Source of the DNA: Sulfuricurvum sp.
GTDB lineage: Bacteria > Campylobacterota > Campylobacteria > Campylobacterales > Sulfurimonadaceae
Assembly: GCA_024635855.1 (NCBI GenBank)
Contig: JAGXHZ010000152.1
Span: 1-6,082, forward strand
DNA length: 6,082 nucleotides
Direction of reading: 5' to 3'
The notes beneath the pieces were generated by a model. That model was given only the letters and a program-made list of their open reading frames with translations. It was not told where the DNA came from and ran no database searches. This document shows positions 1 through 6,082 of the stretch, piece by piece. Position numbers and translations under genes: made by a program. Positions within the stretch are counted from its first letter, which is position 1, and each line of letters starts with the position of its first letter.

Positions 1-51
1 GAGAGTACCGCTATGGGGCTTTGTGTTGAAGTGCTTAAGCCTTTTCTATGA
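1..51 (+). CDS. C-terminal end of an upstream gene, possibly Maf-type nucleotide pyrophosphatase (partial)
   Basis: An open frame enters from the left edge and gives ESTAMGLCVEVLKPFL before a TGA at 49-51. Only 16 residues are visible. The pattern of a small or polar residue, then MGL, then a hydrophobic run with a spaced leucine, resembles the C-terminus of Maf/YhdE-type nucleotide pyrophosphatases, which usually end in a 'V(M/L)GLP...L...L' segment. From memory, maf lies beside pbpA in Campylobacter jejuni, which fits the PBP1A gene downstream here. The stop overlaps the next gene's ATG (ATGA at 48-51), so the two are probably translationally coupled. That a gene ends here is well supported; the Maf identity is inference from a very short stretch. 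Confidence 0.5.
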   Translation, partial: ESTAMGLCVEVLKPFL

Positions 52-1157
52 TGAACAACCTTTACGCCAACGAACTCAAAGCTCTAAAACGCTCCGGACG
101 CTATCGCGAACGTCATGTGGTGGATGCGGCTTTAATCGATATGGCATCCAATGATTACTTAGGTTTGGCGCATCATCAAGAATTGCACGATAAAGCGTGT
201 AAAACTCTTTCTCATTACGCTTATCACTCTCCAAAATCCTCAATGCTTGTCAACGGCTATCACCCTATTCATCAAAATTTTGAAACAGCACTTTGTGAAG
301 CGAATGGTTTTGAAGCGGGAATTGTGATGGGGAGCGGATTTAATGCCAACATCGGTCTTATGGAAGCGTTGGTACGCAAAGGCGATGTGCTGTTGATGGA
401 TGAAGAGTATCATGCCAGCGGTGTAATGGGAGCCAAGATGTGTGAGGGACGGGTCGAATTTTTTGCCCATAATGATACGAGTGCATTGGAAAAGGCTATT
501 GCTAAAGCAACTGAAAAGCGAATAATTGTCGCCGTTGAGGGGATTTACTCAATGGGGGGAGATCTTCTCTCGCGAGCTATTTTAGCGGTATGTGAACGCC
601 ATAATGTTTTGGTGATTCTCGATGAGGCACACAGCAGCGGGGTTATCGGGGAGCATCTTATGGGAATTCTTGATTTTTATGAGATTACCCCAACACACAA
701 CATGATAAAAATGGGGACACTGGGAAAAGCGTATGGGAGTTTTGGAGCCTACGTTCTTTCATCCGCTCATATCAGCGAATATCTCATAAATCGTGCCAAA
801 AATGTTATTTATGCAACCGCACCCTCTTTATACGATACGGCATTGGCTTATCATGCATTAAATTACATTCAAGAAAATATTCGTGACTTAAAAGAAAAAA
901 TAAAACAGCGCCAGCGTATTATCAAAGAGATTCTTGATATTGAGATTCAGGGGTTGATTCTTCCTGTTGAAATCGGGGATAATCATATCGTGATGGAGAT
1001 TCAAGCCTCCCTCAAAGAGGAGTTTGGAATCAGTGTGGGTGCCATTCGTCAGCCGACGGTTAAGCGCTCAATTATTCGTCTGATTGCACGTACAGATATT
1101 TCGGAGGAAACTTTGAAACGGGTGTGTGAGCGTTTTAGTCACAATTGGATAAAATAG
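48..1157 (+). CDS. bioF: 8-amino-7-oxononanoate synthase-like PLP enzyme (alpha-oxoamine synthase family)
   Basis: This is a 369-residue fold-type I PLP enzyme of the alpha-oxoamine synthase family (BioF, Kbl, HemA-type ALAS, SPT). BioF condenses pimeloyl-ACP or pimeloyl-CoA with L-alanine to give 8-amino-7-oxononanoate in cytosolic biotin synthesis. Visible signatures in order are SNDYLGLA (34-41), GSGFNAN (95-101), the ring-stacking His in YHAS (H122), DEAHSSG (192-198) with the pyridine-N aspartate D192, and TLGKAYGSFGAY (224-235) with PLP lysine K227. The C-terminal IRQPTV...IIRL segment (333-345) carries the likely carboxylate-binding R344. Length is slightly below the usual 380-400. M66 stands where most BioF proteins have the Arg of the SRLxxG motif. 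Two in-frame ATGs (48 and 51) could be the start; both overlap the upstream TGA and neither has a strong Shine-Dalgarno. Kbl (2-amino-3-ketobutyrate CoA ligase) is the main alternative; BioF is favoured because a bioF-like gene sits by PBP1A in Helicobacter (from memory). Confidence 0.85.
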   Translation: MMNNLYANELKALKRSGRYRERHVVDAALIDMASNDYLGLAHHQELHDKACKTLSHYAYHSPKSSMLVNGYHPIHQNFETALCEANGFEAGIVMGSGFNANIGLMEALVRKGDVLLMDEEYHASGVMGAKMCEGRVEFFAHNDTSALEKAIAKATEKRIIVAVEGIYSMGGDLLSRAILAVCERHNVLVILDEAHSSGVIGEHLMGILDFYEITPTHNMIKMGTLGKAYGSFGAYVLSSAHISEYLINRAKNVIYATAPSLYDTALAYHALNYIQENIRDLKEKIKQRQRIIKEILDIEIQGLILPVEIGDNHIVMEIQASLKEEFGISVGAIRQPTVKRSIIRLIARTDISEETLKRVCERFSHNWIK

Positions 1158-1161
1158 CGCG

Positions 1162-1860
1162 ATGAAGTCTATTAATATCGATGAGTTGATTATTCGCTAT
1201 GGAGAATTAACGCTTGTTGAGTGTTCTTTTGAAATTCGTACTTCACTCGCATTAGTAGGGCAAAGCGGCAGCGGTAAATCGTTGATTCTGAAAGCACTTT
1301 TGGGAATGTCGGACAGTGCGTTGGACGTTCGAATGCAAAAACGTTCTGACTTCGAGTGGATCAGAGGGAAAAGTGTCTCTTTAGTCCCGCAAAATCCATT
1401 TACGGCACTTTCACCGCTCACAAAAATAAAAGACCAGATGTTTTATCCGCGTGAACGGGTGGTAGAGATTTTTGGGTGGCTTGAGTTGGATCTTGAATTA
1501 CAAAACCGTTATCCCAGTGAGCTTTCAGGGGGTCAATTGCAGCGGGTAGTTGTAGCAATGGCACTCATGAGCGAGCCATCACTGCTTTTATTGGATGAAC
1601 CAACGACGGCATTGGATCCTGAAGCAAAAAAAGTGATGAGCGCCTTACTCAAATCATTGCAAGAGAAGTTGGGATTTTCAACTCTTTTTGTAACGCACGA
1701 TATGGGTGTCGCATCGGATTTGTGCGAGGATATTTGCGTTCTTAAAGAGGGTAAAATCATCGAAGAGGGCACTATGAAAAACGTTTTGCAAAATCCTCAA
1801 GAGGACTATACACGCACTCTTATCGAAGCAGATTTTAAAACACGAGAATTTAGAGTTTAA
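1162..1860 (+). CDS. Compact ABC transporter ATP-binding protein, DppD/OppD (peptide/nickel) type, without a permease neighbour
   Basis: This 232-residue protein has a complete nucleotide-binding domain: A-loop aromatic Y13, Walker A GQSGSGKS (33-40, K39), Q-loop VPQNP (75-79, Q77), signature LSGGQ (121-125), Walker B LLLLDEP (141-147, catalytic E146), D-loop ALD (150-152) and H-loop H179. The Q-loop context PQNPFTALSPL and the end NPQEDYTRTLIEA are typical of the dipeptide/oligopeptide/nickel importer ATPases (DppD, OppD, NikD). It is much shorter than those (about 320 residues): the segment between Walker A and the Q-loop and the helical subdomain are both trimmed, and the usual C-terminal extension with its Cys-rich Fe-S segment is missing. 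Nothing is broken; all ATPase motifs are present. It starts 4 nt after the bioF-like stop, probably by coupling since only a weak GGA precedes it. No permease or binding protein lies in the window, so the substrate is unknown. Confidence 0.88.
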   Translation: MKSINIDELIIRYGELTLVECSFEIRTSLALVGQSGSGKSLILKALLGMSDSALDVRMQKRSDFEWIRGKSVSLVPQNPFTALSPLTKIKDQMFYPRERVVEIFGWLELDLELQNRYPSELSGGQLQRVVVAMALMSEPSLLLLDEPTTALDPEAKKVMSALLKSLQEKLGFSTLFVTHDMGVASDLCEDICVLKEGKIIEEGTMKNVLQNPQEDYTRTLIEADFKTREFRV

Positions 1861-1863
1861 TAC

Positions 1864-1867
1864 AGGA
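1864..1867 (+). promoter_or_regulatory. Shine-Dalgarno site for the PBP1A gene
   Basis: AGGA lies 6 nt before the ATG at 1874, inside the 13-nt gap after the ATPase stop. It supports 1874 as the start and suggests independent ribosome loading on this gene, unlike the two upstream genes. The gap is too short for a promoter of its own, although one inside the ATPase coding sequence cannot be excluded. Confidence 0.7.
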
Positions 1868-1873
1868 CAGAAA

Positions 1874-3841
1874 ATGAATAAAAATTTATGGATTACACTG
1901 GGAATTATCATCATGATTCCAATAGGGTATTTGGGTTACCTTATTTACAGTTTTGAGTACGAAACCCAAAAGCTTATCAACTATAAGCCTCGTTTAACGA
2001 CCGAAGTATATGATCGAAACGGTGAAAAAATTGCCAATTTATTTAGCGATGAACATCGTTATTATGTCTCTTTTGAAAATATCCCTCCCCGTCTTGTTGA
2101 AGCATTGGTGGCGATCGAAGATACCGATTTTTTTGAACATCATGGTGTTAATCCGGATGCAATTTTTCGAGCAATCATCAAAGACGTATCGGCAGGAAAG
2201 CTCAAAGAGGGAGCAAGTACGATCACGCAGCAGCTCGTTAAAAATGCCCTTTTAACACGCGATAAGAATTTTACCCGCAAATTTAAAGAGGTATTGTACG
2301 CCATTCGTATCGAACAAGAGCTCAGTAAAGAGCAAATTATGGAGCGGTATCTCAATGAGATCTATCTGGGGCACGGTTATTATGGGATTAAAACGGCGTC
2401 CGATGGGTATTTTCATAAACAGCTTAAAGAGTTGACCCTTAAAGAAATGGCAATGCTGGTTGCTCTTCCAAAAGGACCGAATTTTTATGCACCGACGAAA
2501 AACTATGAGCTTAATCTTGGGCGTGCCAACCGTATTATCGAGCGAATGTTAACGCTTGGATGGATAGATCAAGATACGTACGATAAAGCGACGCAAGAGC
2601 GACCCAAAGTATTCAATGATACGTTGAGTAAAAATTCAGGTCCGTATGTTATTGATGAGGTTATGCGACAGCTTGGTGATGCGTTTCCCGATATTCGCAG
2701 CGGCGGATACAAGATTTACACCACCATCGATATGAGACTCCAAGAAGCAGGCTATAAAGCACTCCAATCCGGACGAAATGAGATTTTAAAGCGAGCTGAA
2801 GAAGCGGGTGAGCTGGATGAAAATATGCAAACTCAGCTTAATGGGGCATTGATGAGTATGGACCCTAATACGGGGGAAGTTTTGGCAATGGTTGGAGGGT
2901 ATGATTATTCCGTTAGTTCTTACAATCGTGTAACTCAAGCCAAGCGTCAACCGGGTTCTGCATTCAAACCGTTTATTTACCAAGTCGCTCTTGATAGCGG
3001 AATGACTCCGGCAACCCTTGTTCCCGATATTGCCCGTACTTATACCTATAAAGGGGATGACGGGGAAGAGAAAGAGTGGAAACCAAAAAACTATAAAAAT
3101 GAGTATAAGGGAATGGTCACTATCCGCAATGCGCTCACCTATTCACGTAACCTTGCAACCATTAATATGGTGAGCGATATGGGTTTTGGAAAAGTAGTAG
3201 AGGGACTGCATCGCTATGGGATTGTTGAAAATTTCCCCCCTGATCTTTCGATTGCTTTGGGGACAATTGCAATTTCACCGCATGATTTGGCAAAATATTA
3301 TACGATGTTTGCAAGTGGCGGAGTTCAAACCAACCCCATTTTAATTCGTCACGTCATTACTCCTAAAGGAGAAACTTTCCGATACGAAAATAAACGGCGT
3401 CAAGTTAATACCAGAGAACAAACGTACCTAATGACATCGATTTTACAAGATGTTGTTTCGTTTGGAACCGGTACGGCAGCGCGCGTAGGAGGAGTCGAAA
3501 TCGCCGGAAAAACAGGAACGACCAATAAAAATGTCGATGCATGGTTTATCGGATATTCACCTACCGTAGAGACGGTTGTTTGGTATGGGCATGATAACAA
3601 TACACCGATGCGACGCAGTGAAACCGGTGGACGAGCAGCAGGACAGGTATTTCGTTATTATTACGAGGATATGTTCCGCATCTATCCCAATACTAAGCGT
3701 TATTTTGATCGTCCCGCAGGTGTCTATACGGAAAGTAAAAGCACAGACGGTAATGAGACGGAAAACTTTACCGATGTATCACAAACACCTGCTGTAGAAG
3801 ATGATCAGACCCCGACAACAGAAGAAAAGCTAGTATTTTAA
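1874..3841 (+). CDS. pbpA: Class A penicillin-binding protein 1A (bifunctional transglycosylase/transpeptidase)
   Basis: A complete 655-residue bifunctional peptidoglycan synthase, anchored in the inner membrane and active in the periplasm. A short cytoplasmic tip (MNKN) is followed by one membrane helix (about 5-27). The GT51 glycosyltransferase domain (about 45-215) has EDTDFFEHHG (82-91, catalytic E82), GASTITQQLVKN (113-124), RKFKE (135-139, second glutamate E139) and the IMERYLNEIYLG segment (155-166). This domain polymerises lipid II. The transpeptidase domain (about 320-595) has SAFK (362-365, nucleophile S362, K365), SRN (424-426) and KTGT (546-549), and forms the beta-lactam-sensitive cross-links. 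The last 40 residues (about 617-655) are an acidic Thr/Glu/Asp-rich tail that looks disordered. The length matches the short PBP1A of Helicobacter (about 660) rather than E. coli PBP1A (850). A good AGGA supports the start. Its stop abuts the convergent dedA stop. Other names in use are mrcA, ponA and pbp1A. Confidence 0.96.
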   Translation: MNKNLWITLGIIIMIPIGYLGYLIYSFEYETQKLINYKPRLTTEVYDRNGEKIANLFSDEHRYYVSFENIPPRLVEALVAIEDTDFFEHHGVNPDAIFRAIIKDVSAGKLKEGASTITQQLVKNALLTRDKNFTRKFKEVLYAIRIEQELSKEQIMERYLNEIYLGHGYYGIKTASDGYFHKQLKELTLKEMAMLVALPKGPNFYAPTKNYELNLGRANRIIERMLTLGWIDQDTYDKATQERPKVFNDTLSKNSGPYVIDEVMRQLGDAFPDIRSGGYKIYTTIDMRLQEAGYKALQSGRNEILKRAEEAGELDENMQTQLNGALMSMDPNTGEVLAMVGGYDYSVSSYNRVTQAKRQPGSAFKPFIYQVALDSGMTPATLVPDIARTYTYKGDDGEEKEWKPKNYKNEYKGMVTIRNALTYSRNLATINMVSDMGFGKVVEGLHRYGIVENFPPDLSIALGTIAISPHDLAKYYTMFASGGVQTNPILIRHVITPKGETFRYENKRRQVNTREQTYLMTSILQDVVSFGTGTAARVGGVEIAGKTGTTNKNVDAWFIGYSPTVETVVWYGHDNNTPMRRSETGGRAAGQVFRYYYEDMFRIYPNTKRYFDRPAGVYTESKSTDGNETENFTDVSQTPAVEDDQTPTTEEKLVF

Positions 3842-3854
3842 TTACTTTTTCTTC
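3821..3854. terminator. AT-rich inverted repeat over the convergent stop codons, possible weak bidirectional terminator
   Basis: GAAGAAAA at 3821-3828 is the exact reverse complement of TTTTCTTC at 3847-3854. Further in, AGTA (3832-3835) can pair with TACT (3843-3846) past a 3-nt bulge. The structure encloses both stop codons, and each strand has a T-rich 3' arm. It has only two G-C pairs in the outer stem and no classic GC-rich hairpin, so termination would be weak. The repeat may also be a coincidence of Glu/Lys codons on one strand facing Lys codons on the other. It is the only terminator candidate between the two converging operons. Confidence 0.3.
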
Positions 3855-4402
3855 GTTGCTTGAGTTAGATAAAACCACAGACTTCCGCCAACAAGAAGGA
3901 GCATAACAGGGGCTAAATACGGTTTGTCTGAAACCATTTTATACCCCTCGATAAGTGCTCCTCCAAAAAGATAACTTAATCCCCCAACGACCACGGCCCA
4001 GATAAAAGCTCCGATTGCATTGTAGAGACTGAATTTCAAAAAACTGTATTTACTCAAACCAATCGCAAGTGGAATCAGTGTTTTGAGACCATAAATAAAC
4101 TTTTTGATAACGATTATCCATGAGCCGCGACGCTTGAGGAGAAGGTGTGAAAAAGCAAGTTTACGTTTGTGTTTACTTAAATATTCCATCATCTCTCGTT
4201 TATGATACCGCGCCATGTAAAAGAGTAAACCATCACCGATAAAGTTGGCGATAAACGCGATGGTAATAGAGAGTGTTATATCCATTTTCCCCATGAAACT
4301 CAGTACCCCTGCACCTAAGAGCGCGAGAAAACCACCGCCTAAAGAGTAGAGAAATAAAACGGCATAGCCGTACGTTGAGAGGTTGTTGAGCATATCATCC
4401 AT
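3842..4402 (-). CDS. DedA family (SNARE-associated/VTT domain) inner-membrane protein
   Basis: A 186-residue polytopic membrane protein with hydrophobic segments at about 12-36, 43-64, 104-118, 127-150 and 162-179, and a basic loop at 65-101. The GD...Y element (G56, D57, Y62) and the re-entrant segment FIYGLKTLIPLAIGLSKYSF (102-121), followed by an NxxGAxxW motif (N128, G131, W135), identify the DedA/VTT family. Members of this family include undecaprenyl-phosphate flippases (UptA) and proteins needed for envelope integrity and membrane potential. Two positions that are arginine in E. coli YqjA-type DedA proteins appear to be lysine here (K101, K107), and the N-terminal acidic residue usual in the family is not evident around 20-31. 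It starts 3 nt after the uvrB stop, so it is probably co-transcribed with uvrB. Start at 4402 is favoured; M4 is an alternative. The exact substrate is not predictable from sequence alone. Confidence 0.85.
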   Translation of the reverse strand: MDDMLNNLSTYGYAVLFLYSLGGGFLALLGAGVLSFMGKMDITLSITIAFIANFIGDGLLFYMARYHKREMMEYLSKHKRKLAFSHLLLKRRGSWIIVIKKFIYGLKTLIPLAIGLSKYSFLKFSLYNAIGAFIWAVVVGGLSYLFGGALIEGYKMVSDKPYLAPVMLLLVGGSLWFYLTQATKKK

Positions 4403-4405
4403 GAT

Positions 4406-6082
4406 TTATAATTTCCTTATTTTTGCAATTTCATCGCGCAATCGTGCTGCTTCTTCGAATTCGAGTTTTTTTGCGGCTTCTTTCATTTTGAGACTCAGTT
4501 CATCAACGAGTTTTTTTCGCTCCGCAGCAGGAAGCGTTTTGGCTTTTTTGGAACGGTTGTATAAATCACCCACATCTTCGAGTTTGAGATTTTCATCCAG
4601 TGAGCGCATAGTAGTAGTTGGGACGATTCCATGAAGGATATTATGGGCTTCTTGGATTGCGCGTCGGTCATTGGTTTTTTTGATGGCTCGTTCCATGGAG
4701 CCGGTGATTCTTTGAGCGTACAGAATAACACGGCCGTGCTCATTACGTGCAGCACGTCCGATGGTTTGGATAAGAGCCGTTTCTGAACGTAAAAATCCCT
4801 CTTTATCCGCATCCAAAATCGCCACCAAACTGACCTCCGGCAAATCCAATCCCTCCCGAAGGAGATTGATTCCGATAAGGACATCAAAATCCCCCACACG
4901 AAGACCGCGAATAATCTGATTTCGCTCAATGGTATCAATTTCTGAGTGCATGTATTGGACTTTGATTCCCAAGTCAGCCAGATATTTAGTAAGAGCTTCC
5001 GCCATTTTTTTCGTCAATACCGTTACGAGAATACGATCCCCCAATGCTACGGTTTTTTTAATCTCATCGTGCAAATCTTCGACTTGATTGGTGGAGGGTT
5101 TGATGATGATGGGGGGATCAAGAAGTCCTGTTGGTCGGATGATTTGGTGCGCTACGGTGGAGCTGAGTTCGAGTTCTTGCGCGGATGGAGTCGCTGAAAC
5201 GAAGAGATAATGAGGTGATTTATTGAGATATTCATCAATCATCAAAGGTCGATTGTCTAACGCGCTTGGAAGACGGAATCCATAATCGACGAGAACTTCT
5301 TTTCGACTTCGATCCGCTGCAAACATTCCTCGAAACTGCGGTAAACTCACATGCGATTCATCCACGATAATCAAAAATTTATCATGATGAAGAGTAAAAT
5401 AATCCAAGAGCGTATAGGGTGCTTCCCCCGCTTTTTTATCGGTTAAAAGACGTGAATAGTTTTCAATTCCTTTACACATCCCCGTAGCTTGCAACATTTC
5501 GAGATCAAACTCACACCGCTGTCGAAGCCGCTGAGCTTCAAGTATCTTTCCTTGGGCTTCAAGTTCTTGCAAACGTTCACCCAGTTCATCTTCGATACGC
5601 TTGATAGCACGTGAGAGTTTTTCGGCTCCCGCGGCAAACTGGCTGGTGGCATAAATGGTGACAGTCTCTTGTTTTTCGGTCATGGTATTGCTCAGAGGTT
5701 CAAAAAAACGTATCTGCTCCACTTCATCCCCGAAAAATTCAATACGCACCGCTTGATCCTGCCAATACGGGGGATAAATATCGATCACTTCCCCATTGAC
5801 TCTAAAATCTCCCCCATCGAAATAAGCATCATTACGAGAGTATCCCATCTCAACAAGGCGAAGCAGAAGCTTTTTCTGATTGATCTCATCCCCAACGGCG
5901 ACAATCTGCACCATTTTCTCATACTCTTCAGGATCACCCAAACCATAGTTGGCAGAGACGGAGGCTACGACGATAACGTCATCATAGCTTAGAAGATTGG
6001 CAGAGGCAGATAGACGTAAACGCTCCAGTTCTTCATTGATCGAGCTGTCTTTTTCGATGAAAAGGTCTTGACGAGGGATGTA
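4406..6082 (-). CDS. uvrB: Excinuclease ABC subunit B (UvrB), 5' end beyond the right edge
   Basis: UvrB is the damage-verifying helicase-like subunit of nucleotide excision repair: it is loaded by UvrA and then recruits UvrC for dual incision. The visible part is 558 residues plus the TAA stop. The frame stays open to 6082, beginning with [14 protein letters not shown], which corresponds to the end of the family's tyrosine-rich beta-hairpin (near E. coli residue 101). About 100 N-terminal residues, including Walker A, are therefore outside the window, and the full length would be about 658. Numbering from the edge, seen are [11 protein letters not shown] (40-50), helicase motif II DESH (241-244), SATPS (296-300), RPTGLLDPP (316-324), HSEIDTIER (379-387), [16 protein letters not shown] (404-419) and QTIGRAARN (439-447). 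The C-terminal UVR domain (about 523-558, ending [16 protein letters not shown]) binds UvrC. All visible motifs are intact. It is followed after 3 nt by the DedA-family gene. Any promoter or SOS-type operator would lie outside the window. Confidence 0.97.
   Translation of the reverse strand, partial: YIPRQDLFIEKDSSINEELERLRLSASANLLSYDDVIVVASVSANYGLGDPEEYEKMVQIVAVGDEINQKKLLLRLVEMGYSRNDAYFDGGDFRVNGEVIDIYPPYWQDQAVRIEFFGDEVEQIRFFEPLSNTMTEKQETVTIYATSQFAAGAEKLSRAIKRIEDELGERLQELEAQGKILEAQRLRQRCEFDLEMLQATGMCKGIENYSRLLTDKKAGEAPYTLLDYFTLHHDKFLIIVDESHVSLPQFRGMFAADRSRKEVLVDYGFRLPSALDNRPLMIDEYLNKSPHYLFVSATPSAQELELSSTVAHQIIRPTGLLDPPIIIKPSTNQVEDLHDEIKKTVALGDRILVTVLTKKMAEALTKYLADLGIKVQYMHSEIDTIERNQIIRGLRVGDFDVLIGINLLREGLDLPEVSLVAILDADKEGFLRSETALIQTIGRAARNEHGRVILYAQRITGSMERAIKKTNDRRAIQEAHNILHGIVPTTTMRSLDENLKLEDVGDLYNRSKKAKTLPAAERKKLVDELSLKMKEAAKKLEFEEAARLRDEIAKIRKL
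4414..4418 (-). promoter_or_regulatory. Shine-Dalgarno site for the dedA-family gene, within the end of uvrB
   Basis: On the minus strand AAGGA lies 11 nt before the ATG at 4402, inside the last codons of uvrB. The spacing is somewhat long but usable. It would equally serve the ATG of codon 4 less well (20 nt), so it supports the first ATG as the start. Confidence 0.5.

Noticed and set aside
554..559. G6 tract in the bioF-like gene, with C6 at 3235-3240 in PBP1A and G6 at 5111-5116 in uvrB, as possible phase-variation tracts
   Set aside because: Six-base tracts are shorter than the tracts usually linked to slippage in this group, and all three genes are in frame and housekeeping-like.
1861..1873. 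Promoter between the ATPase and PBP1A genes
   Set aside because: The 13-nt gap holds only a ribosome-binding site; there is no space for -35/-10 elements.
2010..2255. 81-codon frame inside the PBP1A gene
   Set aside because: It covers the conserved GT51 motifs in another frame; the PBP1A reading is unambiguous.
4495..4938. 147-codon minus-strand frame overlapping uvrB in another frame
   Set aside because: It is a shadow of the helicase-motif region of uvrB; its translation is Arg/Ser/Trp-rich with no family resemblance.
5939..5941. TTG that could be read as a start for a 511-residue uvrB
   Set aside because: The same frame stays open for 47 more codons to the window edge and encodes conserved UvrB sequence ([16 protein letters not shown]); this codon is an internal leucine.
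5669..5992. 107-codon plus-strand frame opposite uvrB
   Set aside because: It lies entirely antisense to strongly conserved uvrB motifs, shows no recognisable domain and has no clear ribosome site.

Overview
The window is ordinary, densely packed chromosomal DNA, almost certainly from a Campylobacterota (Epsilonproteobacteria) member. The grounds are the protein sequences: a short class A PBP of about 655 residues, a UvrB that extrapolates to about 658 residues, and a BioF-like enzyme close to PBP1A. From memory, Helicobacter pylori also has a bioF-like gene beside PBP1A. The moderate GC content (low 40s by eye) would suit a Sulfuricurvum/Sulfurimonas-type sulfur oxidiser better than Helicobacter or Campylobacter. 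That genus-level guess is inference only.

Layout: two convergent gene blocks meet at 3841/3842 with no base between the stop codons. The plus-strand block (1-3841) holds the last 16 codons of an upstream gene (tentatively Maf), an alpha-oxoamine-synthase-type PLP enzyme (bioF-like), a compact DppD/OppD-like ABC ATPase with no permease beside it, and a complete class A penicillin-binding protein (PBP1A). The gaps are -4, 4 and 13 nt, so it reads as one operon with coupled translation. The minus-strand block (6082-3842) holds uvrB, whose 5' end runs off the right edge with roughly 100 N-terminal residues missing, and then a DedA-family membrane protein 3 nt downstream.

How the genes fit together: PBP1A polymerises and cross-links peptidoglycan and releases undecaprenyl pyrophosphate. 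DedA-family proteins include undecaprenyl-phosphate recycling flippases, so the two convergent neighbours may touch the same lipid cycle. The BioF-like enzyme would feed biotin synthesis, UvrB acts in nucleotide excision repair, and the ATPase has no clear partner. The cluster looks like compact housekeeping genes rather than one dedicated system.

Coding density is close to 100%. No intergenic stretch exceeds 13 nt. I see no tRNA, rRNA, CRISPR array, insertion sequence, riboswitch or attachment site. I found no convincing undescribed system. The points most worth a second look are the compact orphan ATPase, the DedA protein with altered signature residues, and the AT-rich inverted repeat spanning the zero-gap convergent stops.
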